From NCBI RefSeq assembly GCF_003992115.1, contig NZ_RQUX01000018.1:1-47454 (forward strand): 47,454 bases of DNA. The letters are read 5' to 3'. Shown one piece after another: positions 5,035 through 11,843 of this stretch (positions within the stretch are counted from its first letter, which is position 1; each line of letters opens with the position of its first letter). Source of the DNA: Veillonella ratti. GTDB taxonomy: Bacteria > Bacillota > Negativicutes > Veillonellales > Veillonellaceae. Below the pieces are notes generated by a model, which was not told the origin of the DNA, did no database searches, and was given only the letters and a program-made list of their open reading frames with translations. The position numbers and the translations under genes were made by a program.

Positions 5035-5271
5035 ATGGATATTAAAGATATTGAAAAGGCAACAGAAGAATATACATCAATTCTTAGCGTTAAAGATTGG
5101 GTAAAGGTTGATGAAGATGATGTAAATACTGTGTTAGCTACAGTAGAGTCTAACCGTATTTTGACAGCTGCACTAATTAGTGTACTGATGAATAAGAAAA
5201 TTATTACCAAGTGTGAACTAATTAAATCCATAGCAGCAGTTAGTAAAGCTGAAAAAGAATTGGAGGGCTAA
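5035..5271 (+). CDS. Hypothetical early protein
   Basis: 78 residues, MDIKDIEKATEEYTSILSV.., helical, acidic N-terminal half and a hydrophobic middle (RILTAALISVLMNKKIITKCEL). No domain recognised. It is spaced 4 nt from the gene before and 3 nt from the regulator after it, so it belongs to the early operon. Confidence 0.65.
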   Translation: MDIKDIEKATEEYTSILSVKDWVKVDEDDVNTVLATVESNRILTAALISVLMNKKIITKCELIKSIAAVSKAEKELEG

Positions 5272-5274
5272 GCA

Positions 5275-5493
5275 ATGAAAAAGGGTGAAGATATTCTATA
5301 TGAAAAAGTAGGCAAAATTGCTAAGCGTTTTGATATGAATCCAAGTACCGTGTGGCGAAAAATGGAACTAATGCGTCAAGAGGGCGTGTATGACAAAATC
5401 GTTATAGAAATTAGCCCTAAAGTAAAACGTATCAGTGTGCCGGCTTTTGAAGCTTTTTTAAAAGGTCAGCATTTAGCATATTTAAAGGGGTGA
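5275..5493 (+). CDS. Excisionase/MerR-like small DNA-binding protein
   Basis: 72 residues. Residues about 9-35 (VGKIAKRFDMNPSTVWRKMELMRQEG) form a helix-turn-helix with a following VPAFEAFLKG segment, as in Xis/HTH_17 type proteins and small phage regulators. GGAGGGCTAAGCA precedes the ATG. It could act in excision or in early gene control; no integrase is visible in the window to decide. Confidence 0.65.
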   Translation: MKKGEDILYEKVGKIAKRFDMNPSTVWRKMELMRQEGVYDKIVIEISPKVKRISVPAFEAFLKGQHLAYLKG

Positions 5494-5498
5494 TAGTC

Positions 5499-5801
5499 AT
5501 GAGAAAGTATTTACAGAATATACTACTATTTTTAGCTGGTTTGGGGGTTATGGCCACAGTGGGAACAGATGGCCCGCAGAGCACAATAGTAGATACTTTG
5601 ATATGTGCATCATTGACTGTTAATTGTGTGCTAGGTGCATTGCTTTTACGGCAACCTGAAAAGGTAGACTTTGATACTAGCTATGATGATCTAGAAGAAA
5701 AAAAGTTACAAAGGTCATTTAATATGCCAGTGAATCCTTTTACTAGACGTATCAATGTGAATAATCCATATGGGGGTCAATATGAACAGAAGAAAGCGTA
5801 A
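5499..5801 (+). CDS. Two-pass membrane protein, early operon
   Basis: 100 residues. Two hydrophobic segments (about 6-24, LQNILLFLAGLGVMATVG, and about 32-51, VDTLICASLTVNCVLGALLL) precede a charged tail with VNPFTRRINVNNPYGG. GTG 5490 is in frame, but ATG 5499 is better placed after AAGGGGTGAT. Holin-like size, but its place among early genes and long polar tail argue against a holin. Overlaps the next gene by 20 bp. Confidence 0.6.
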   Translation: MRKYLQNILLFLAGLGVMATVGTDGPQSTIVDTLICASLTVNCVLGALLLRQPEKVDFDTSYDDLEEKKLQRSFNMPVNPFTRRINVNNPYGGQYEQKKA

Positions 5802-6078
5802 AGCAGATTTAGAACTATTGGCCAAGGAATTGCTATTAAATGAAGAACAGCAAGAAGGACTACTAAAGCAAGCCCTTAATATAACGACTATACGGCGTTC
5901 ACAAGGGTGGCAAGCTGATGTGATGCTACCTAAAGCTATGGTGGTAATTAAATCTAAAGCTGGCAAGTATGGAATCACGGTAGTGGCTAATACAAAATTG
6001 AAAGGAAGTTATTTTTTTACTAATAGGGAAAGAGCAGTGGCAAAGTTAATGGAGATTACTAATTATGCCACTATGTAA
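5782..6078 (+). CDS. Hypothetical early protein
   Basis: 98 residues: MNRRKRKADLELLAKELLL.., then KAMVVIKSKAGKYGITVVANTKLKGSYFFTNRERAVAKLMEI. Mixed alpha/beta, no recognised family. ATG 5782 follows GGGGGTCAAT and lies inside the 3' end of the previous gene. Overlaps the following Cys-rich gene by 14 bp. Confidence 0.6.
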   Translation: MNRRKRKADLELLAKELLLNEEQQEGLLKQALNITTIRRSQGWQADVMLPKAMVVIKSKAGKYGITVVANTKLKGSYFFTNRERAVAKLMEITNYATM

Positions 6079-6301
6079 ATTATGTGATGAAGTGGATAAG
6101 AAGACACGGGCTTATGTAAATTGTGCAAAAGTAGGAGGTTTAGTGTGTATGGAACACTGTAACGAATGTAAATATTATACTTTTGCTATGGGAATGAGCC
6201 GTTGTGTTTGTCCAAATCATGAAAATAAATATTATAAGAAAGTAAAAGAGGACTTACTCAAAAGAGTAAGCCCTCAATCCAGTTATCACGGAAAACCATG
6301 A
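6065..6301 (+). CDS. Small Cys-rich putative zinc-binding protein
   Basis: 78 residues with CKLC near the N-terminus, then C..C..H..CNEC and a CVC pair, a pattern typical of a small zinc ribbon. MPLCKLCDEV.., MEHCNECKYY and SRCVCPNHENKYY are the key pieces. Function unknown; such proteins often bind nucleic acid. A 12-bp near-perfect hairpin (6248-6275) lies within its 3' end. Confidence 0.6.
   Translation: MPLCKLCDEVDKKTRAYVNCAKVGGLVCMEHCNECKYYTFAMGMSRCVCPNHENKYYKKVKEDLLKRVSPQSSYHGKP
6248..6275 (+). repeat. Hairpin inside the 3' end of the Cys-rich gene
   Basis: GAGGACTTACTC (6248-6259) and GAGTAAGCCCTC (6264-6275) pair with one mismatch around AAAA. No T-run follows, so it is not a standard terminator; it may shield mRNA or act with the nearby origin-like repeats. 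Confidence 0.7.
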
Positions 6302-6332
6302 TATATTTTATCGACAATAAAATTATATCAAA

Positions 6333-6411
6333 AATGGTTAATGATAGCAATAAAGGCCTGTAAATATAGGCCTTTATTAACTAGATATAACATATTAAAT
6401 AATCAACCATT
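6333..6411 (+). repeat. Nested inverted repeats, candidate rolling-circle origin or terminator
   Basis: Inner perfect 11-bp arms AATAAAGGCCT/AGGCCTTTATT (6349-6359 with 6368-6378) around an 8-nt loop GTAAATAT. Outer arms AATGGTT/AACCATT (6333-6339 with 6405-6411). It lies 13 bp before the HUH initiator gene, a common place for a double-strand origin. The inner stem could also be a terminator, but there is no clean T-run. Confidence 0.55.
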
Positions 6412-6423
6412 GAGGATATAAAG

Positions 6424-7143
6424 ATGAGAAAACGTAGAATTGTTAGCAGTAAAAATATAAAAGAAGTATTAGACTATCATAATGGCAGAACTTATAAGCG
6501 AAACTCTAAACGTAGAGAAAAGATAAATGCTACATCAGAAGCTATTCAGAAGCAGAATGAAAAAATGGCAGAATCAGAATTACGTATGACGATAGATAAT
6601 AACTTCAAATCAAATGATTACTACTTGACACTTACGTATAAAGAACAGCCGACATGGGAGCAAGCTAAGAAAGATATTAGAAATTTTATAAGAAGATTGC
6701 AAAGAGTATATAAGAAGCTTGGTCAAGAATTGAAGTACATTTACGTGGCAGAAGGAAAGCGGAGAATACATTTCCATTTGCTTATTAATCGGGCGGTAGA
6801 TTTATTTACAGAAGACTTGACTAAATTATGGCCAAAGGGAATTCATAAATTAGTATTGTATAGAGGACAAGCAGAGGATGCTATACGTCTAGCATCTTAT
6901 TTTGTAAAAGAAAAACGTGCTTGTTATTACGAGAAAAACGAAGTATTTAAAAGACGATATACATCTAGTAAAAATTTGATTAAGGCAGAAGTTAAAGTAG
7001 AAACATTGAAAAGTAACACGTGGAGCCGCTATATTGAGCCACCGAAAGGCTATTATGTAGAAACTGATTCTATTGTTGATGGTGTGAGCCTTGAAGGTTA
7101 TCCGTATAGATTTTACAGGTTAATAAAGATAAGGGGGCAATAA
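6424..7143 (+). CDS. Rolling-circle replication initiator (HUH endonuclease)
   Basis: 239 residues. Motif 1 YYLTLTYKE is at about 66-74, the metal-binding HFH (HUH) at 116-118 within RRIHFHLLINR, and the nicking tyrosine with Lys three residues on (Y159-F-V-K162). This is the compact Rep form seen in plasmids and small phages; it nicks one strand at the origin and stays bound through tyrosine. It probably starts phage genome replication together with the SSB downstream. Candidate origin repeats lie just upstream. I see no helicase or primase in the window. Confidence 0.82.
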   Translation: MRKRRIVSSKNIKEVLDYHNGRTYKRNSKRREKINATSEAIQKQNEKMAESELRMTIDNNFKSNDYYLTLTYKEQPTWEQAKKDIRNFIRRLQRVYKKLGQELKYIYVAEGKRRIHFHLLINRAVDLFTEDLTKLWPKGIHKLVLYRGQAEDAIRLASYFVKEKRACYYEKNEVFKRRYTSSKNLIKAEVKVETLKSNTWSRYIEPPKGYYVETDSIVDGVSLEGYPYRFYRLIKIRGQ

Positions 7144-7325
7144 TGAATACTAGGCGAAAGCAACGCATTTGGGAAACATGGAAGATTATTAGGAATCCTA
7201 ATGCTAGAAGATTGCGAAAAACAGACAACTACACGTATTTAAAAAGTGATTTTTTTAAAATTTATATTAGAAACGATTCTACAGATTACAATGAGTTGTT
7301 GTTTAGTAGATTGGAGAGACTATAA
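7143..7325 (+). CDS. Small basic hypothetical protein
   Basis: 60 residues: MNTRRKQRIWETWKIIRN.., highly basic, then SDFFKIYIRNDSTDYNELLF. No family recognised. ATG overlaps the end of the Rep gene, and the next start follows its stop directly, so it is coupled with Rep and SSB. Confidence 0.55.
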   Translation: MNTRRKQRIWETWKIIRNPNARRLRKTDNYTYLKSDFFKIYIRNDSTDYNELLFSRLERL

Positions 7326-7685
7326 ATGCAGAATATTAATCAAGTATTGCTATGTGGACATGTAGCAAATGATGTGGAGTTACGGTATACAAAAACGCAA
7401 AAACCAGTACTTACATTTAGATTGGCTACAAATGAGACTATTAATGGTCAGAATGCTGTGTATTACCATAACATTGTATTGTGGACTGATGCGGAAGAAT
7501 ATGGTGCGCTTATGAAAGGAGATTATGTGACTATAGTAGGTAAGATACGCTATAGAAAGTGGACGGATAAGCAAGGACAAGATAGATATACTACTGAAAT
7601 TTTAGCAGTTACTATGACGGTAGGAATGAAGAAGACTGCTTGTAACTTTGATACTTTTAGAACAGAGGAAAATATACCATTTTAA
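7326..7685 (+). CDS. ssb: Single-stranded DNA-binding protein
   Basis: 119 residues. OB fold over residues 1-105: MQNINQVLLCGHVANDVELRYT, FRLATNE, YHNIVLW and GDYVTIVGKIRYRKWTDKQG are hallmark SSB pieces. It ends IPF but lacks the long acidic linker of host SSBs, which is common in phage copies. It would coat the single strand displaced by rolling-circle replication. Starts directly after the preceding stop. Confidence 0.93.
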   Translation: MQNINQVLLCGHVANDVELRYTKTQKPVLTFRLATNETINGQNAVYYHNIVLWTDAEEYGALMKGDYVTIVGKIRYRKWTDKQGQDRYTTEILAVTMTVGMKKTACNFDTFRTEENIPF

Positions 7686-7724
7686 AAGGAAGTAGAGCGT
7701 AAGAGCATTTATTTGAAGGCGAAG

Positions 7725-7937
7725 ATGATAGCAATGAAGTATAGACTCATGATTGCAATATTAATAGTAACAGTAACCGTTGTAGTGGTGACAATGTATG
7801 TATTAATAGGATTACTGGTAAGCAGAACACAGCCATATGTTTTGCTTTATATTATGGAGTTAATAAAAAATGATTTGCACGTTATTAAGGAAAACTTACT
7901 AAGGCCATTTAGATTTATAGAGAGGGTTAATAAATGA
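7725..7937 (+). CDS. Small single-pass membrane protein
   Basis: 70 residues with one strong membrane segment (about 5-30, LMIAILIVTVTVVVVTMYVLIGLLV), then a polar tail. TTG 7713 is an alternative start; ATG 7725 or 7734 could equally serve, as no strong ribosome binding site is seen. Ends 4 bp into the next gene. Unknown role. Confidence 0.5.
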   Translation: MIAMKYRLMIAILIVTVTVVVVTMYVLIGLLVSRTQPYVLLYIMELIKNDLHVIKENLLRPFRFIERVNK

Positions 7938-8266
7938 AAAAAGGACAAACAACAGATGATATTGCGGTGGTAGAAATCATTAATTTAGAAACAAAAGAAA
8001 CTACATTTATAAAAGCCTATAAGAAAGAAATTACAGGCGATGCCATTAATCGTATGATGGAAAGTATGGCCAAAGAGAAACTTGAACGCAGTAAGTTAGC
8101 TGTTAAAGGAGTTATTAGTGTAGATGAATGGAAATTAAAGGAACGGTTAAAGCTAGACCAAGGTGAAGCGGTGGGTGCAAAAACAGGAGTGGTTATAACA
8201 GTAGCTACAACTATATGGTGCATCTTAGCATATTTTGCATATCAGTGGTGGATGGGGGTATTATAA
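7934..8266 (+). CDS. Hypothetical protein with C-terminal membrane anchor
   Basis: 110 residues. Soluble N-terminal part (TTDDIAVVEIINLETKETTF.., many Lys/Glu) and one membrane segment near residues 88-106 (VVITVATTIWCILAYFAYQW). Overlaps the preceding gene by 4 bp and the next start by 1 bp (TAATG). No family recognised. Confidence 0.6.
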   Translation: MKKGQTTDDIAVVEIINLETKETTFIKAYKKEITGDAINRMMESMAKEKLERSKLAVKGVISVDEWKLKERLKLDQGEAVGAKTGVVITVATTIWCILAYFAYQWWMGVL

Positions 8267-8667
8267 TGGACATAATTGAATTTAGAGGACGTGACCTTTC
8301 TGGCGAATGGCATTATGGTAATGCAGTACAAGAAATAGAAGGACACACATATTTAATAACAGGTACATGTGGGTTATCTTGTTATAGTCGGAAGCAAGTA
8401 TGTGTTAATGCTATAGCGATTGAAATTGAAGCGGATACAGTAAGTCAGTATACAGGGTTAACCGATAAATATGGTATACGGATTTACGAGAACGATATTT
8501 TGTATGATGAATATGATGAAACAATTAATCTTGTAAGATTTGATGAAGGAAAATTTGTGGCAGATTATGGGGGATATATTACTGATGTATGTGAAATTAA
8601 TGACACATCATGGGTACGAGGGAATAAATTTGAAGAGGATATGGAGAGTGAAGATGATGAAGATTAA
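8266..8667 (+). CDS. YopX family protein
   Basis: 133 residues. It shows the YopX signature: FRGRDLSGEWHYGN at the start and TVSQYTGLTDKYGIRIYENDIL in the middle, then a strand-rich region and an acidic tail. YopX proteins are common in Bacillota phages and of unknown function. ATG overlaps the previous stop in TAATG after GGGGGTA. Its 3' end overlaps the next gene by 14 bp. Confidence 0.88.
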   Translation: MDIIEFRGRDLSGEWHYGNAVQEIEGHTYLITGTCGLSCYSRKQVCVNAIAIEIEADTVSQYTGLTDKYGIRIYENDILYDEYDETINLVRFDEGKFVADYGGYITDVCEINDTSWVRGNKFEEDMESEDDED

Positions 8668-9004
8668 TGAACCGTTATTAGTGTATGTAGCGCATCCATA
8701 TGGTGGATTGATAGAAAATAAAGAAAAAGTAGATAGGATTATGAGGTATCTCATTAAAGAGGATACAGACAATGTTTATTTATCACCAATTCATAATTAT
8801 GGAATGACATATTTTAAGAATGAGTATGCTAAGGGGCTAGATATTTGTTTGCGTATGTTAAGGCAATGTGATGTGTTGGTATTGTGTGGAGATTGGCAAA
8901 ATAGTAAAGGCTGTATAGGGGAATGGGTACAAGCTAAGTCCGATAACATTGATGTATATAAATATGATGAGTGGGTAGGGAGGTTAAAAGAGTATGGACG
9001 ATAA
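8654..9004 (+). CDS. DUF4406/nucleoside 2-deoxyribosyltransferase-like protein
   Basis: 116 residues. YVAHPYGGLIENKEKVDRIM is the classic start of this superfamily, followed by LSPIHNYGMTYF, then CDVLVLCGDWQNSKGCIGEW with the S-x-G-x-x-x-E end that binds nucleotide in relatives. Catalysis on nucleosides or sensing of a nucleotide is plausible; no substrate can be read. ATG 8654 is used, since a longer frame upstream is only the shadow of the YopX gene. The next gene overlaps by 11 bp. Confidence 0.78.
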   Translation: MMKINEPLLVYVAHPYGGLIENKEKVDRIMRYLIKEDTDNVYLSPIHNYGMTYFKNEYAKGLDICLRMLRQCDVLVLCGDWQNSKGCIGEWVQAKSDNIDVYKYDEWVGRLKEYGR

Positions 9005-9521
9005 AAAGAAAGAAGTGGCAGAAGATATTAAGCGTATTTGTCATGATATTGTAAATGAAGTGGCAGGTACAGTTAATAAGCGTAAATTTAATTATTACAA
9101 AATGACAGAACGTAGATTATATGCTTACTCAACTTTGAAGCTTAATATTATAAATTATATGAAGGATTTAGAAGATATTAAGCGTGAAAGCTTTGAACGC
9201 TCTAAAGACTTTGTAATGTTCCTTAGTAACTCTGGTTCAAAAATGCAGACAGATATAGAAACCTTGAGAGCTGCTAAGACATTAGAAATTAAGCGCAAGA
9301 TGCATATTGATGAAAGTGAAATAAAAGAAGTTGATAGGGCGTTAGAAGCGATTGTTAATGAAGAGTACAAAGACATCATTAGGCTATATTACTTTGAAAG
9401 CAAGTCACAAGAAGAGATTGCACAGGCACTACATTGTGTTGAAACTACTGTGTGGAGACAACGCAAACGCTTGGTAGATAAGCTAGCTATTATCTTATAT
9501 GGTGCTGATGCGGTTAAATAA
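8994..9521 (+). CDS. ArpU/sigma-like late transcription regulator
   Basis: 175 residues. C-terminal region about 128-165 (DIIRLYYFESKSQEEIAQAL, ETTVWRQRKRLVDKL) is a sigma-70 region 4-like helix-turn-helix, as in ArpU/RinA-type phage late regulators. The N-terminal half is helical. It is the last early gene, just before repeats, a terminator and the late genes, the expected place for the activator of late transcription. Candidate binding repeats follow at 9526-9572. Confidence 0.82.
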   Translation: MDDKKKEVAEDIKRICHDIVNEVAGTVNKRKFNYYKMTERRLYAYSTLKLNIINYMKDLEDIKRESFERSKDFVMFLSNSGSKMQTDIETLRAAKTLEIKRKMHIDESEIKEVDRALEAIVNEEYKDIIRLYYFESKSQEEIAQALHCVETTVWRQRKRLVDKLAIILYGADAVK

Positions 9522-9525
9522 AATT

Positions 9526-9572
9526 TGCAATTTATCGGTGCAATAATCGTGCAATTTACTGGTGCAATTTTA
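9526..9572 (+). repeat. TGCAAT repeats after the late regulator (candidate binding site)
   Basis: TGCAAT occurs at 9526, 9539, 9550 and 9563, spaced 13, 11 and 13 bp, forming two 24-bp units (TGCAATTTA..GGTGCAAT). Likely the target of the sigma-like regulator that ends 5 bp upstream. Confidence 0.6.
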
Positions 9573-9612
9573 TGTGATATCATAAATTGAAAGCTAAAAA
9601 AGGCGAAAAAGT

Positions 9613-9645
9613 AAGCATCCATTATATATGATGGGTGCTTTTTTT
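9613..9645 (+). terminator. Terminator at the early/late boundary
   Basis: 10-bp stem AAGCATCCAT/ATGGGTGCTT (9613-9622 with 9631-9640), 8-nt loop, then seven T. Ends early transcription before the HNH gene. Confidence 0.9.
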
Positions 9646-9665
9646 ATTGCAGAAAGGAAGATAAC

Positions 9666-9968
9666 ATGTTATTGCCAAAGTATAAACGAATTGTAGACCG
9701 TAAGATGATACAGAAGATGCGCAAGCCATATTGTGAATTGTGTGGCGAGCGGACAAATATTGAACCGCATCATGTGCATACAGTAGGAAGTGGTGGCGGA
9801 GATATTAGCATCAACTTAATACAACTATGTACAGAGTGTCATATTAAAGCACATAGTGGGGGAATTAGTAAAGCGCAATGTGAAGAAGCGATTGCCATAC
9901 GTGAAGGCATATCATGCGAAGAAGTCCATAGGATTAATAGAAAAGCAATGGGGTATGATGTATACTAG
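9666..9968 (+). CDS. Small HNH-type nuclease-like protein
   Basis: 100 residues. Zinc pair C23/C26 (CELCG), H35-H36 (PHHVHT), the GGGDI..NLIQLC segment, C55/C58-H59 and H63 give the HNH fold. AGAAAGGAAG precedes ATG. HNH proteins beside cos and terminase assist DNA packaging in many tailed phages; a second, larger HNH gene follows at 10851, so this one may have a different task. Confidence 0.82.
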   Translation: MLLPKYKRIVDRKMIQKMRKPYCELCGERTNIEPHHVHTVGSGGGDISINLIQLCTECHIKAHSGGISKAQCEEAIAIREGISCEEVHRINRKAMGYDVY

Positions 9969-9983
9969 TAAGGAGGTGAAAAT

Positions 9984-10664
9984 ATGGAATATTACATTGA
10001 AATAATTATTTTATTAGCACCTGGATTTATTGCGAAGGAGGTTGCAAGGGCGTTAGGCAATGTAAAATCAAAAATAACACCAATAGACCAAGTTTTAAAT
10101 TATTTTGTTTATAGTTTATTCGCAAGTATGTGGCTTTTATTAGGATTCGTGATAGTTCGATATTATATTCAAGATAGTATTATCTTAGGAATTATTATGA
10201 TTATTGTTGCGATAGTAAGTGGTATTTTTACAGGAGCTATATGGCAATTAGTAATAAAAGGAATATGGCATCGAGCTATGAGGTTTATTACAATTAGTAA
10301 AGATGGCTATGAATACTTTCAAGAAGACACTTTATTAAATGGCAATTTAATGGATGGGAAGCCACACATTATTGAAATTGTAAGAAATGGAAATCGAATT
10401 GCCAGAGGTGAATTTATGGGGGCATCGTTCGGCTCTGATTCGTTAATAGAACTAAAAGTGAAAAGCCATCCTCATTATGATGGATGGCTAGATGGTCAAT
10501 ATAAGGATTATTTTCCATATATATCTACATATGTAGATGTGACAAATGGAATAGAAATAATTGAATACGGTTATCCAGAAGGGTTCTTTTCTGGAAATTT
10601 TGATGTAAATAAATTTATTTCTTCGGTGGAGTTGGAACAGAAGTTTGAGGGGGCTGTGGAGTAG
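9984..10664 (+). CDS. DUF6338-like membrane protein
   Basis: 226 residues. It starts YYIEIIILLAPGFIAKEVA, has a second and third membrane segment (about 42-66 and 70-92), then a soluble domain with strands (GEFMGASFGSDSLIELKV). The pattern fits DUF6338 proteins found in phages and mobile elements; function unknown. AAGGAGGTGAAAAT is a perfect ribosome binding site. Its 3' end is overlapped by 50 bp by the minus-strand Pro-rich gene. It interrupts the HNH genes and may be a moron. Confidence 0.65.
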   Translation: MEYYIEIIILLAPGFIAKEVARALGNVKSKITPIDQVLNYFVYSLFASMWLLLGFVIVRYYIQDSIILGIIMIIVAIVSGIFTGAIWQLVIKGIWHRAMRFITISKDGYEYFQEDTLLNGNLMDGKPHIIEIVRNGNRIARGEFMGASFGSDSLIELKVKSHPHYDGWLDGQYKDYFPYISTYVDVTNGIEIIEYGYPEGFFSGNFDVNKFISSVELEQKFEGAVE

Positions 10665-10749
10665 GCGGAGCAGGTGGAGAAGTAGATGTTGGGCGCTGAA
10701 AACTTCTACGTTCATAACCTTCATTTAATGGTATTACTTTGTCCGACAT
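10615..10749 (-). CDS. 44-residue Pro-rich protein (moron 6)
   Basis: Reads MSDKVIPLNEGYERRSFQRP, then TSTSPPAPPTPQPPQTSVPT and PPKK. The tail is Pro/Thr/Ser-rich and probably disordered. AAAGGAGGTGA is a perfect ribosome binding site before ATG, and an extended -10 TGTTATAAT (TATAAT 10778-10783) lies 28 nt from the start, the same layout as the minus-strand genes at 2-5 kb. It is antisense to the end of the membrane-protein gene. A stem TCCAGAA/TTCTGGA (10574-10595) lies downstream. Unknown role. Confidence 0.7.
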   Translation of the reverse strand: MSDKVIPLNEGYERRSFQRPTSTSPPAPPTPQPPQTSVPTPPKK

Positions 10750-10786
10750 TTAGTTCACCTCCTTTCAGTTGTATTTTATTATAACA
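10750..10786 (-). promoter_or_regulatory. Divergent-type start module 6
   Basis: Minus-strand TGTTATAAT (TATAAT 10778-10783), then CTGAAAGGAGGTGA before ATG. Same design as modules 1-5. Confidence 0.72.
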
Positions 10787-10808
10787 AATTAATAGTTAAT
10801 TTAGTAAA

Positions 10809-10838
10809 AGAGATGATATTCATATCGTCTCTTTTTTT
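10809..10838 (+). terminator. Intrinsic terminator before the second HNH gene
   Basis: 11-bp stem AGAGATGATAT/ATATCGTCTCT (one G-T pair), 2-nt loop, then seven T. Confidence 0.88.
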
Positions 10839-10850
10839 ATTGGAGCGAGT

Positions 10851-11246
10851 ATGTTAAAAGCATGTAGTTATTGTGGTAGAGTCCATGAAGGTGATTGTGT
10901 AAAGAAACCTAAACGAAATTATAAACGTGAACATGATAATGCAAATGCAAAACGTGTGAAGATAAGACGGTTTAGATCTAGTCAATTATGGCAACGGTGT
11001 AGGAGTGAAGTATTGGATAGAGATAAACACTTATGTGTTCTGTGCTATAAGCAAGATGGCATAGTCAGTGTGAATGAATCGTTAGATGTGCATCACATTG
11101 AGCCATTGCATCAAGCATGGGCAAAGCGATTAAATAAAAATAATCTGATTACACTGTGTAAATATCATCATGGGTTGGCTGATAAAGGGGAGTACAAACC
11201 AAACTTTTTGAAAAAATTAATTAAAGCCCCCCCTATCAAAAATTAA
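10851..11246 (+). CDS. HNH endonuclease, packaging-associated
   Basis: 131 residues. An N-terminal zinc knuckle (C5, C8, C16) precedes the HNH core: C62-V-L-C65, H81-H82 (DVHHIEPL), N97-N98-LI, C103 and H106-H107. Placed directly before the cos-like region and the small terminase, as in phages where HNH, TerS and TerL act together at cos. GGAGCGAGT precedes ATG. Strong call. Confidence 0.92.
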   Translation: MLKACSYCGRVHEGDCVKKPKRNYKREHDNANAKRVKIRRFRSSQLWQRCRSEVLDRDKHLCVLCYKQDGIVSVNESLDVHHIEPLHQAWAKRLNKNNLITLCKYHHGLADKGEYKPNFLKKLIKAPPIKN

Positions 11247-11381
11247 AAATTTTGGCAGTGATAGCAAGACCGTACTGCTCCCCTCAATTTACACAATTTT
11301 CCCTTTTGGGACAGGCGCGTGTGCGCGTGTAAAATATTTACTTATATATATAGGCCGTATTCAAGAAAGGTGGTGAACATC
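11247..11381 (+). other. Cos-like non-coding region of the left phage
   Basis: 135 bp between HNH and TerS. It holds CT-rich runs and GGGACAGGCGCGTGTGCG (from 11308), an alternating GC stretch that is unlike the AT-rich surroundings, and ends before AAGAAAGGTGGTGAAC. Position and composition fit a cos site. The exact nick cannot be read. Confidence 0.5.
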
Positions 11382-11843
11382 TTGCGAAAAGCAACACCTG
11401 TAAATGCGACTAAAAAGCATTTAACTAAGAAGGAAAAAGAAGAACGATTAGCAATTGAAAGTGCTTTTACTAAGAGTGGTGATGTTGAGATTACACCGCC
11501 AGAATATTTAGATACAGTACAATTAGATGCCTTTAAATTTATTGAACAAGCATTGCGTGAAGCGGGCGTGCTAAGCAAGTTAGATACGGTGACGATAACA
11601 CAAGCAGCGGTATCAATTTGTATGTTGCACCATAGCAATAGGCAGGTTATAAATGTACCAGATTTAGCGTATAATGATAAATTTGTGGCCACGCATGAAC
11701 GGCTGGTTAGAACATATTTAAAGCTATGTGATGAATTATGCCTATCACCGCAGGCACGGGCTAAATTAGGGGTGTTAGTGGCTAATAAGCAAAAGGAAGC
11801 GCAAGACCCTTTGCTTATTGTATTGCAAGGTGATAGTACATGA
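11382..11843 (+). CDS. Terminase small subunit, P27 family
   Basis: 153 residues from TTG 11382, chosen because AAGGTGGTGAAC lies just upstream; longer frames lack one. PPEYLDTVQLDAFKFIEQAL, then LDTVTITQAAVSICML, and the LSPQARAKL end are typical of P27-type small terminases. Binds the packaging site and loads TerL. Overlaps TerL by 4 bp (ATGA). Confidence 0.87.
   Translation: MRKATPVNATKKHLTKKEKEERLAIESAFTKSGDVEITPPEYLDTVQLDAFKFIEQALREAGVLSKLDTVTITQAAVSICMLHHSNRQVINVPDLAYNDKFVATHERLVRTYLKLCDELCLSPQARAKLGVLVANKQKEAQDPLLIVLQGDST

Noticed and set aside
5499-5801. Possible holin of the left phage
   Set aside because: Two membrane segments fit, but it lies in the early operon, has a long polar tail and no endolysin beside it.
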